A stretch of 64,000 nucleotides of DNA from Amblyomma americanum (Eukaryota; Arthropoda; Arachnida; Ixodida; Ixodidae), in NCBI RefSeq assembly GCF_052857255.1, contig NC_135505.1:25403769-25467768 (forward strand), written 5' to 3'. This document shows positions 33,501 through 45,500 of the stretch, one piece after another. The number at the start of each line of letters is the position of its first letter. Position 1 is the stretch's first letter. Position numbers and translations under genes: made by a program. Below the pieces are notes generated by a model. That model ran no database searches and had not been told where the DNA came from. It was given only the letters and a program-made list of their open reading frames with translations.

Positions 33501-36500
33501 CTCCGGCCACATTTCGGGCTCTGAGCTGCAGCACGAACTGCTGGTGTGCACATTCAATACATTTACTACAAAGGCTGTGATTACACTGTTTGAACTCTTT
33601 ATTAACGCACACAATTCATCTATATCCACTTCTTCAGTGTAGTTGGGCTCTATGTCCTCCTCCATGTCAGAAGTCCAAATGAGGGAAAGCAATGGAGATC
33701 TTGGCTCCATTACTGTTTTGTAGGTGAAAGTACCCGGCTCGTTAGGGGGGCTGTTGCGCAGCCCGTTGTGACATGTCCTCTCTCGACCAAGAGCAGCTTG
33801 CGGTTGCTGGAGCCCAATTCATTTCCGTCGAAGACAAATGCTCCTCTCTAAATCTCCTACTCTCCTCTGCTTCCGTGGCCTAATGACGGCGTCTCAATTC
33901 GTTCTCCTTTGCTGCCGCTGCTCCGTCCTCTATGCGTCACAGCCTACATGTTCTTCTGCTTCCTCATGTCTTAGCTCTGGATTTGCTCGTCTCAGCAACT
34001 GCTTGGATTCACACTTGCAGCCGTCTCTTTGGCCTGCTCACCTTGAGTCATGGAAGCACGTTGAGCACGTTTCCGTATCGCAGCTTGTGAGACTCCTTCC
34101 ACGATAGCATGTTTCCTAGGCCGTCCCCGACGTTTGGGTGGTCGCATCGTAGGTCCAGTAGATGGGCCCGGAGTCTCCGCAGGTACCCCTGCAACTGTGG
34201 TTCCACTTGCAGGTGACCGTCGCTCCGTTACTGTTTAGCAGGCGAAAGAACCCGATCCGTTAGGGGACCATTCCGCATCATGCTGCCACCACACTGCCGA
34301 TATATACAACTTTTCCGGGAAAAATTCGGTCCCAACTCCAGATTTTCCCGCCATCTCAAATCTTGGGGTCCTAAATTCTGGAGTGGGCCAACTTGGATCC
34401 CATTTTGAAATCGGAATTTCGTGGCATCCAGTGGAGTGGTTTTGTGACAATAGCTTGCTATCTTATTAATACAGGTGTTGCCCACCACTGGCTGTTTTTG
34501 TAAGCAAACTGTGTAGCCGAGGCAGTTATAGAGTTAAGCTCTCACGTGCTCGTTCCTGGGCTCAGTGTCGGCCTCGTCCCTTGTCCAGCACAGTGAACAG
34601 GGAGGACAGTGGGGGACAAGAACTGTGGGCGAGGAGCAAAGAGGAAGAAGCATGAGGTGGAGAGGGAGGAGGAGAGTACAGAGAGGGTAGGCGTGGGTGG
34701 TATCTCTGTCTTCTGCACTGGTTGCTGCAAACCACTTTAGTCGAGCAGAGGCCCCCCCATCAATGCAGAGGTTAGGTGCAGCCGCCATTTTGCACTGCAT
34801 ATGCTGAGGTCGGTTCACGTACCTCAACAGCTGCACTTGAATTTCGCTTTACCGAGCATCGTAATTGTGCAGTGCTTTTTTAGCTCATGAATACTACACC
34901 GCCATTTACTTCCAAACGGTGACCATGGTGTCCTTGTTGTTCTTGATGTCACAAGTTTGAATTGAGGGACAAAAAAGACGTTCCATTCCCAAATCTGATT
35001 TTTCTTAGCTATAGGTGCATCTTTTGGTGCCGGACAAACATCAACAATGCCATAAAGAGCGATGCAATCGATGTTTGGCGAGAATGAAGTTGTTTTTGGG
35101 TGGCCCCTTAAGTGCTGCCAAGAACACACTTCTCCATCTGGGTGACTTTGAGAAACTCTAAGCTCTACGTCTTCTGCTTCAGGGCTGTCCATACTAAACA
35201 GCACCACCCAGGCCACAAGTGAGGGGGGGGGGGGGGGGTTATGCGAAAGGCAACAGGTTAAGAGCCCCGACACAGGGGTGAGCAGAAACCCCCACAGTTG
35301 CTGCCAGTAGTTGCTTCGTCAAAACACACAAGAGGCGTAGGGTGACACTCACCGCCCTCTCCCTTGATCCCTTTGCATGACATGTACCACACCTCTCATT
35401 TCCTAGTCCTCTTCCTTGAGCAGCACTGAAGTGACACTATAAAACTTAGGGGACACTTAAGCTCTTCCTCAAGTGTATAACGTGATAGCATTATTAGATT
35501 AGTGCCCATATATGTGGAATTGGTCATTCTCCACTCAACATTCATAGATCGCTGGAAGTCCTCATACCACTTCTCGCGCAGTGGTGCAGCAGTTAAGCGA
35601 TGCACAACTGCCCTAGAATGGCAGGTGCTCCCATCAGTGGGGCTTGCGAGACCAGGTTGCTCTTTTCAAGGAACCCGCGTTGCCAGACAGATAGTGGTGA
35701 AATTGGTAAGTGGGGATCTTCGTTCTAGTGCACTAAAATTGCTTATTATGATAACCTCCTATTTGATGCCTCAAGAAACGGTCCTGCGAAAACATGAAAG
35801 GTTATTACACTTCGTCTTCAAAGGCAAAGTGTAATGCAAAGCATCACTGAAACAGTAACAGATGGTAAATGCATTATGGGAGTTGCCTTACCTGAGCATT
35901 TCAATGCACGTTTTGTAAACCTGGTGAAACCAACCAGCGATGAAACTGAGTCAATGCCTACGTCCAAACGTAAAACCATGGTATTTCTAGAGCCAACTGA
36001 TGAACAAAAAGTTCGCAGAACATTTGTGAACACCCTCAAGGAACCAAAAACTCACCTGATGCCTATGGTCTTCAGATAAAGCCAGTCATGTTTGTAGTCA
36101 CTGACATTATCCTATCTCACATCACATTAATTTTTAACGCCAGAGCATTAAGGAGCTCGTGTAGCAGAAAATCCGGCGTCGTCGTTGTCGGAGTGAAAAA
36201 TCCATTAAGAATCCCCAAAGAAGCAACTTGGGAGGCACGTGGGCTGCCTAGGTCGAGTAGCCTTGTGGCATTATCACAACTGGCCCACCGGATAGTGAGC
36301 GAATTGCGCATTGTGGCAGGTAAATAGTGATTGGTCGCTCAGGAAGACAAACCTGGGTCGCACAACCCACACTGATCGCAGCACCTCCCATTGCAGGGCA
36401 GTGGCGCATCGCTTAACCACTGCGTCAGGAGTGACATAAGGACTCCCAGGGATCTATGAATATTAAGCAGAGAATGGCCAATTTTGCACATATGGGCATT

Positions 36501-39500
36501 AACCCACCAAGCTATCACATCACACCCTTCAGGTGGATATTAAGTGTACCCTCCAATTTTTAACGTTTTAGAGACTGCCCGTTTCCGAAGTTCCATGAAT
36601 AAAGCAAAAGTATCAGCTATCTTTAAAGGCCATAATACAAATGATGTCAGTAATTACAGACCAAATCTATATAACCTGTACTTCGTAAAGGCCTAGAAGA
36701 GATAATATTAGCGCCTGAGTGGTTCTCAAGGCGGTGTCAAAGAACCATTTCCCAAGCATTTCACCCTAAATAAGCCTCGCACCAGACCAGGGGAAAGCGT
36801 GTACCCATTGTATCACCGGTGGGTACCCGGCAGCACTGGAAATCGAACCCTGCACCTCCCGCATGTGAAGCGGATGCTCAACCACTTGGCCACCGCTTCG
36901 TGTATAATCTCTGTAGTGTGTGTAAAAAAATGTTTTTCAAGACAAAACTTATAACAAGACTATCGTGATTTTCACCAAGGCAAATCAAGCAAAACAGCGC
37001 TGCTAACTCAGAAACAGCTTATAATTAAAAATACTCAGAGCAGCAAGCTTACACTCGGTATTTTCACAGATTACAGCAAAGTCCGACTTTTTAAAGCACG
37101 AAATTCTGCTGATGAAACAAAGTACTTGTGGCATCCGCAGTACGCCTCAACTGTTGACACCTACTTGCGTGATTGGAAGGTGTGTATCAGTATTAGGAAC
37201 TGTATCTCGTAGGTGTGCCGCGAGGCAGTCTCTGGGACCATTTCTTTTTTAACCCATTCGCTTCCAATGATGGCGGTTCGCCACCTTCACTTTAAATACG
37301 CAGCAACAAATGGCGCAAGATGCTTGGCTGCTAGTTTTTAGATAGCAGTTTTCACGCCAGATGGAACTAGCTGCTCACTAGTTACGAAAATATACTGTAG
37401 GAAAAATATCTTTTTCTCGCCGCTTCTTTTGAACAAGACCATGGCATTGCAAGAAGACTGAAGTTTCCGGGGCACTGCAATTCATGCACTGCTGTTTGGC
37501 TGTGAGGGGGATGCAGACTGCAAATACCATATTTACTCGCATAATTCGAGCCACCCCAAATTTTTACCGAGATTCCTGAAAAAAACTTAACTCGCATATT
37601 TGCCGCTCCCTGCTGCGGCAGTCGAATAGCATGTACGCAGGTACCAGGCATGTACCAGGCTTGGAAAGGTTGGCGCAGGACCCAAAATTCACTGCGCTGG
37701 CAAGGCCGTGCTCGGACTGCAAATACCATATTTACTCGCATAATTCGAGCCACCCCAAATTTTTACCGAGATTCCTGAAAAAAACTTAACTCGCATATTT
37801 GACGCTCCCTGCTGCGGCAGTCGAATAGCATGTACGCAGGTACCAGGCATGTACCAGGCTTGGAAAGGTTGGCGCAGGACCCAAAATTCACTGCGCTGGC
37901 AAGGCCGTGCTCGCACTGTGGTGTCAACAGGTGAAGACGGGGGCGTACAATCAACATGCGCGGATGAAGCGAAAGTGTGCATGCGCATACATCCGGCTTT
38001 AGGTAACATTACCATGTGGCCTGAGTGAGTATAAATATACTGCGAAGGCAGCCTTCCCACAAGCACGCTTCATTCCTCCTCCTCCTCTTCTTATAACCTG
38101 CCTCCCCCCCCAGTCAACCCCCGCCACATATGGCTGCAAATGAGGAGTGAGCGTCGAGGGGACCTCATGATCAAGCTAGGCCTAGAATCTGAAACCACAC
38201 TGCCAAGGCCAAGCCAAAACTAAGTGCGAGGTAGGGTGTAGCAGCTCCACAATGGCCGACCTTCATTGGTTTTGGTGCTTTAGTGTGCGGTAGTTTGTGT
38301 TTTGGTCAAACGATCGCGCCGTTTTGTGATGGCTATCATAACTGTCCACAAAATTCAAACTTCTTGTGATACAGCTTGCCAAGGAAAATCAGAACCGTGC
38401 CCTGCCAAGCAGTACAAAGTGAAAGAGAGCCATGTACTCTACTGGCGAAAGCAGAAGTCTGATCTGACAAATGCAAACTATGAGAAGACAAGTGTTTAGG
38501 GGACCTAAGCAAAAAAGATTTCCCACTGTTGAAGAGAAACTATTACAGTATGTTTGGGAGCATCGGTCCTCCAGATGCTTCAAATCAAGGCAAGAAAAAT
38601 TGTGCATGAGAACGGGGTCCCTGCTGTGACATTCAAGGCAAGTAGAGGGTGGGTGATGCATTTCGTGAGATGCCATAACCTGTCTATGAAATGAAGGACG
38701 ACTCTCTGCCAGTGTTATGAACTAAGGGCGAAAAGTGATTGCTGGTTTATTGCTTTATGGGCGTTTAACGTCCCTAAGCGACACAGGCTATGAGTGGCGC
38801 CGTAGAGAAGGGCTCGGGATAATTTCGACCACCTGAGGATCTTTAAACGTGCACTGACATTGTACAGTACACGGGCCTCTAGAATTTTGCCTCCATAAAA
38901 ATGCGACTGCTGCTGTTGAGATTGAACCCATATCTTTTAGGTCACAACAGTGCAAAAAAGGGGGTCTTATCTGTTGCGGTAAAAACAACTGGATGTGAAA
39001 AACAAAGATGGACAGTGATGCTGGCAGTGACTGCTGAGCAGAGAGAACTATCGCCCTTCGTCATTTTCAAGTACAAGATCTTGCTGAAAGTGAAGGTGCA
39101 AGGATGCATTCATATCTGCGTCCACGAAAAGGATGGATAAATGAAGCATTAGAGCTTGACTGGCTGGACACTACGTGGCGAAAACACCAGGTGTTCTGCT
39201 GTGACTGCCATCAATGTTGGTTGTTGACAGCTTCAAGGGTCACCTCGTCAACAGTGTGAAGCAGAAGTTGCAGGAGATGGAAGACGAACCTGGCTGTTAT
39301 CCTGGACGTCCTAACATCACTCTTGCAGCCCTTGGATGTTTCAGTTAACAAACCTTTTAAAGAGAAGGTGTGAAAGTTGTACGCGGAATGGATGGTCACC
39401 TGAGAACATGGCCTCGCTTCCAGTGGTAGGATAAAGATGCCTCCTTTGGAGACAGTCTGCGAGTGGGTTTCAGCAGCATGGGGCACGGTCTCTCCCAACG

Positions 39501-42500
39501 TTGAGGAATACAGTTCTAAGAAAACTGGACTATCAAATGTGCTCGACGGAACCGAGGATGATGAAATCTGGGACGCCAGTGATGACAATGTCAGGTATGG
39601 CTCACAGTTAGATTTTTCCGATAGAGACTCTGACTAGGTAAGTAGGTGTTCCATAAAATAAAGAAAAACCTTTCGGTTGTGGTACGATACTTGATTTATT
39701 AAAACGCAGCAGTCTCTGCAGCTTTCACTTTGTAATGTCACACCAGGTGCCACTAATACAGTTAAAGGTGAGAGGGAAAAAGCACGTACCTCCATGGCCA
39801 GTCCAGTGGCAGAGCCGGCATGACTGCACACTCTGGAAAATCGCGGACATTTTTTGCAACTTCTTTATATCTATTTTTAACTGTTTACATATTGCGCATT
39901 ATGACCTTTGTAGATGAGTATTTAGCGCGTCTCTGCAAAATCTCCACGTAATTTGCACACCCCCTTTTGAAGCCTTAATTTTCAAAAAAAAAAAAAAGTG
40001 CGGAAATTATGCGAGTAAATACAGTACACTCAATTTTAGAAGACTCTGGGCCTGGCACTTTAGACATAGCCTGACCACTAACCGGCTGAGAAATCCGGAA
40101 GTGCGCAAAGAATTATTCACAGTATGGTGTATTTGGCTGTTCAGACCAGTTATGTAATCTACCAGAAGCAACTGAGAAAGTACCGTATTTGCTCGTGTAA
40201 TGAACCCACTTTTTTTTTAGAGAAATGCTGACATCGATTTGGGGGAGGGTTCATTATACAGGGACAAAAAAAAGATTTTTTTGTGACTGTTCGTATTTAC
40301 TCGCGTATAACTTGCGCCCCTAACTTTGAACTTCATGAATAAAAAAAACCTCGCGCATAACCCGCATGTTGACTTGAAGAAAAAAAAATGAGCGCTAGAA
40401 AGATGCAGCTGCACACTTAGTGATCATTTCGTTTTCAGAACATCTATTCGAACGACCGCCACCACGTCACTGTTTATCCGATTCTGAATTATCACCGCTA
40501 TCCCTGCTGCCATCCGAGGCTGCCACCACTCTCAGAGACGTAGTTGTCCTCAGAACTAACCAAACTGTTACTGATAACACATTTTTTAAAGCTTTTACGC
40601 ACTAAGTCGGCTGGTATCGCTTTCCACACATCCATGGTCCACTGGCACAGCAATGAAATATCGGGCCTTCACACGCGTCCCGTCGGTGCGAGGGCGTACA
40701 GGGCGTCAAGGCCATCGGCCATCCACTGGGCGTACAGCCGCTTCACGTATGCCTTGAACGGCTTAATCAGGCACATGTCGAGTGGCTGTAGCATGGACAT
40801 CATGCCACCAGGTATTATAATGAGGTGAGTGCCAGTCTCTGCAAGGCGAGCTTTCACCGCATCAGTGCAGTGGCCTCGGTAGGAATCCAGTACGAGAATC
40901 GACCGGCGTGCCAGCAAGGCACCAGGTCTTCATTCCCAGATCACTCGACATTAGTCGCTGACTAGGCCACACATCGCCCAGGAGTTTTCTTCTACATGCA
41001 CAACGATTCTTGGGGGCAGTGGTGTGTTAGGTAGCATCTTGCGTTTGAAAATCACATCCGGGCGTAGTTTCGTGCCCTCAGCCAAAGCACATAACATGAC
41101 TGCTTGGCATTTCTGAGGGTCAGCACGCTCATTTCGAACCCTTTTTTTCCATGGTCATGTCCATCCGCATTTCAAAGTACACAGGTGTCTGATCAGAATT
41201 TCCCACCTGAGACGGCAAATAGCTGTGCTCCTTCCGAAGTGCAATGACATATCATTGAAAGTTACACAATTTTTCCTTGTAGTCATAGGAAGCTGGCGGC
41301 GGAACATGGTTGTTTGCCACCGCATAGAATATCCATGTCTTCGCATGAAGCGTTTAAGCCATCCACAGCTTGCACGAAACTTGCATGGAATGTCCATTTC
41401 CTGGGCCAACTTCGGTGCTTCCATTTCCACTATCTCAGTCAAAACAGGGTCGCCATGACTTCTCTGCTCCTCGATGAACTTAGCAAGCTGCGTCTCGAGC
41501 TGGGGGTATGCGCCAGTCTTCGGACCAAGAAATGCACGCCTGTCGCGGTTCGTTGTTTCAATACTCAAATTTTCTTCCTCCAGTCGCGAATGCACGACTC
41601 GTCGACGTCATGCCGTCTCACAGCAGCTCTGTTACCAATTTCTTCGGCAGAGGCTATAGTCTTTAGCTTCTCTTTTGTTGCGAAACACTGCCGCCGAGTC
41701 GCACTCATGATGCCAAAACAAAGCAGGCAAACAGTGCAAACTGGGGTGTAGTACACGAAACAGCGCCTGACACTAGGCTCAGCAACACTGGCTGAAGAAA
41801 ACGTGGCCAGTGGCACGGGGAAGAATAAACAGACCGTGAATGCGGGGCTGTGCCTTTCGTTGGCCCCTCATCGGCTTGACAAGCGTCGATGACGATGGGG
41901 ATGGTGGACTACACGGGGGAGGCCGCCACGCTTTTATTTAGAGTAGAATCTTGGTGATAAGAACCCGGTTGATACGAATTACGCAAAGATACGAATTCGC
42001 GAAATTCACCAGCCAGAGTGCACTGTGTACGATGTGCGTGATTTCGGATGTTCCGAACTCTCTCCCTTGCTTCTACGGATGATACGAATGCGCGAGCCGC
42101 GATTGCACCCTCGAGCACTAAGCGCTGCCCACACATCGCCGATGTCACGATTGCTAACCACTTAGTATGCACCGCGAGTAGTGAGCTATGGCTCCACAGC
42201 AGCGAATAAATCCTGTCGGCCATAAAGAGATCTGTGTGAATGTGTTTTTCATGCTTCTGCATAAGAATTTTGTTCATTTGGATGATACAAATTCATATCA
42301 CCGAGATTCTACTATATTTATTTACCCTAAAGGCCCAGACCTGGGTACTACATAGGGGGGAATGTATCAACGAAGCAGCAACCGATAACAAATGATAGAA
42401 AATGTACAGCACGCAAAATTGAGTTAACATTCTGGCATAAGAGAAGATTCAAGAACTGTGAAAACATGTTGGTATACAAAACAAGCTCAGACATTCTTCA

Positions 42501-45500
42501 GCATAGCACAGGAACAACAGAACATAAGCAAAAAATTGGCTGTGGTTAAGCTCTGGTGAAACCTGGAGTGAAGCAATAGCTACAGCTGGCCGAGTAGAAC
42601 TTGGTCACGTGACCAACCACGTGATCATCCACAGCGCTGCGCCGCCGGCAGCTGCTCCGCACCATGCGACCAACCACGTGACAGCGTGGCGGCGCGCAGT
42701 CACACGGTAGCAGCGCTGCCAAAGGGTGACGCCGCCACCACCGCCACGCTGAAGGCTCGAAATGCTACCGTAATGTAGCTATCACTACAAAAATGGCTGT
42801 AGGTTAGCTCTGGTTAAACTTGGATTGATGTGATAGCTACAGCTGGCCGAGTGGAACTCGCTCAGTCGAATTGCAAAGTCAGTCTTTCAGCATTCCGTTT
42901 CGCTGGGCGTTTCTTTGTCCCTGAACATGATTCACTCTCTTTCCCTCTCCACTCCCCCCCAACTTGGTTTCGCCGGCGTACCGCGCTACTGGCAGCTGCT
43001 CCGCACCACATGATCAACCACGTGACCACCGCCACGCTGAAGGCTCGAAATGCTAGCATAATGTAGCTATCGCTACAAAAGCTACCGGCAAAATGTAACG
43101 GCATTCATAACTTACACAGGAGTCAAGCACTGTATGACGCATTTTCTGTGTTCAACAGTGTTCGTAAAGCTGCTTGAAAACGCGATGGTTCAGTATGGCT
43201 GACTATGCTGGATGGCAGTGCGTTCCATTCACTTCTTGGCAATACCAGCAGTGACTTCTGATATTTTAGTGTGCGAGCGAAGATCAGGCGGACTTTATGC
43301 GCATGATCCAGGCGAGCTGAGCAAAGGGGTGCAGGAAAGATATGATTTCGGGAGAATGGCTGGTCGCTATGGTATAACGTGTGAACACGTGTATATTGTG
43401 TGCTGTGAAGCCGACGACCCCCCACCCAAAGAAAACATTTGCAGATAACCCACACCCCCACTTTTTAGACGTGTTCTTTCAAATTTTGGTGCAGGGTATA
43501 TGCTAGTAAATACAGTATATCCATCCGTATGATATGAAACAACAGCCAAAGGGTGGCTGTTGTTTCCACACGGGAGAAGAAAGTGACAAATAAATTATTT
43601 ACTAAGCACAGGTAATTCCAAGGAGTAGTCTATGTATGCTTTAAGGCATCCTTCCAAATAACAAAACACGCAGGCAGCCAACAGTTTGGGGTGTCCCTAC
43701 TCCTCCAAAGTGTGCACTTACCAACACAGCAGTCTGTTTGTTTTGGGGGTTTTTACAGCACATAACCAACTAAGGGAAAAACCACAGCACGAAATCTGTT
43801 GCTGTGTTGAAGATCTAAAAGCTTTCTTAAAATGTCCAAGTTACCGTAGGTAAGAATGTTTGCTTCTTTTGAAAAAACACAAACGCATGAAAATTCAACG
43901 AGGGCATTTTTTCTTTGCAGTAAGCTAGGGTGGAATGGGATCTGTTCATTATAAAATCTCGTGAAACGTTTTTTTTTTTCATCATAGTCTCTCAAGTTCT
44001 GCACACAAAAGTTGGATGTTGACTGTTAGCTCATCTCCATGTGATTCACATACAGTAAAACTCATTAATTTGATCCGGATAATTCGAACTGCCTGCTCAG
44101 TCTTGACCAACACCCATGTAAGTCTATGGTATTCTATTCATGATCCATAACAGTAAAGCACAGACGGACACAAGGGAGACTTGGACAACACAGGCACTGA
44201 CTTCAATTGAACTTTATCGCTATGAGTCTCGAACCGGTTAATTTAAACGAGCTCCCAAAGAGAGGCCGTGTCCAGGTATGACCAGTGGAGCAAGAGATTG
44301 TGGGAACAGCCCTACTCAAAACCTGAATTCCATGCGGCAGAGTCGCTCGTGGCCCGTGCACTTCCAACAATAGCGTGCAATGGTAGAAGTGACGATGAAT
44401 GGACAGACCCGTCTCCAAGAACGGTCCGACCCCTTAGCTTTCTTTTCACTTTCTGAGCTTCAAGCCAGCCTACAGCGACAGCGGCTCAACCGGGCAGCAA
44501 TAAGCCAGCCAACAGACGAATGGCCAGTTTTTTTTTCCTTCACCCCGCTTCTCCACTATTGAGCGTTTCCTTTGCTTCTATCTGCATGGTTTCATTCTTC
44601 CAGTGTGCCAAAACTGCGCGCTCATCACATGTCGTCCGCACTTAGTGCGATGAAGCCTTCTCACACATGACAGTACCCCATGTGAGCTCCACAGCTGCTG
44701 CCTCGCACAGTGAAGGATGCCAGGGAGGCCCCTTGCAATTTTAGAGCAGTTCTGTTTCAACACTCCAGACAGCATGCAAGCTATAAAGCATTGATGGAAT
44801 CGTGAGACGCTGCCATGCCATTCTGATCTCAAAAGAAGGCACCCATTGCCCAATCTCTCACCAAATAAATTTACCATGATGCAAGCAGTTCCCGACAGTG
44901 TGCTGAAGCCATTAGATAATTAGAACTTTGGACAATTCTAAGATTTTTTTCAGTCCCTTCAAATTAGAATTAACGAGCTGTTACTGTACAGGTCTTTTTT
45001 TTTTTTTCACAAGTATGAAAATGGGTGTGAGATGAGCGTGTCCAATATGATGGCAGCACAAAATTACTTCAACCAACCATTCTTGATGCCTACAAGACTT
45101 CCATTTCTCGATGATTGGCATAACCACTTTTGTTCACTTCATTATCCCTTGACGACAGCCATTTAGCTCTTATTATTGTTCTGCACCTGGAAGTGACTTG
45201 GATTGGGAACAGTTGGGGATAATAGTTAATTAAAAATGCCTTAGCAATCTGTGACTTGCTGATGATGTCACCTTGCTACTTTAAGTAATTCAGGGCATGA
45301 ACTGCAAAGCATGATCAATGGGTTAGACAAGCAGACCAGAACAGTGGGTCTAAAAATTAATGTACAGAAAACCAAAGTAATGTTTAACAGTCTTGGAAGG
45401 GAACAGTAGTTTAGAATTGTTAGTGGAGTGCTTGAAGTGGTAAGAGAATAAGTGTGCTTACAGCAGGTAGTGACCGCACATACGGATCGTGAGAGTGAAA

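Larger units (their letters stand above)
35740..37250 (+). pseudogene. CR1-like LINE RT, broken by two insertions
   Basis: The frame 35834-36079 (ALPEHFNARFVNLVKPTSDE) is the region before RT. After TSPDAYGLQIKPVMFVVTDI the sequence is interrupted at 36140 by MITE copy 3 and resumes at 36566 with VLETARFRSSMNKAKVSAIF and NDVSNYRP. A tRNA-headed SINE (36712-36905) separates this from KTALLTQKQLI, SSKLTLGIFTDYSK (RT motif A region), VDTYLRDWKVCISIRN and a damaged GVPRGSLWDHFFF (GVPQGS motif). It stops near 37250 with no 3' end. Confidence 0.75.
37726..40024 (+). mobile_element. pogo-type DNA transposon 1
   Basis: Left end CCATATTTACTCGCATAATT and inverted right end AATTATGCGAGTAAATACAG (40005-40024) agree at 18 of 20 bases, with TA on both outer sides (37724-37725, 40025-40026). 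TA duplication and an internal Tigger/pogo transposase fit the Tc1/mariner superfamily. Confidence 0.8.
40289..43512 (-). mobile_element. pogo-type DNA transposon 2, with later insertions
   Basis: The end at 40291 (CGTATTTACTCGCGTATAAC) faces GGGTATATGCTAGTAAATACAG at 43490-43512; inverted, these match over TATTTACT.GC.TATA. Inside are a minus-strand transposase (40600-41708), a MITE (41941-42312), and LINE and repeat insertions (42313-43360). Its termini differ in detail from pogo 1. Confidence 0.65.

Noticed and set aside
36840..36905. A tRNA-Val gene on the minus strand
   Set aside because: The anticodon-like stem is present but the acceptor stem is not, and a SINE body follows.
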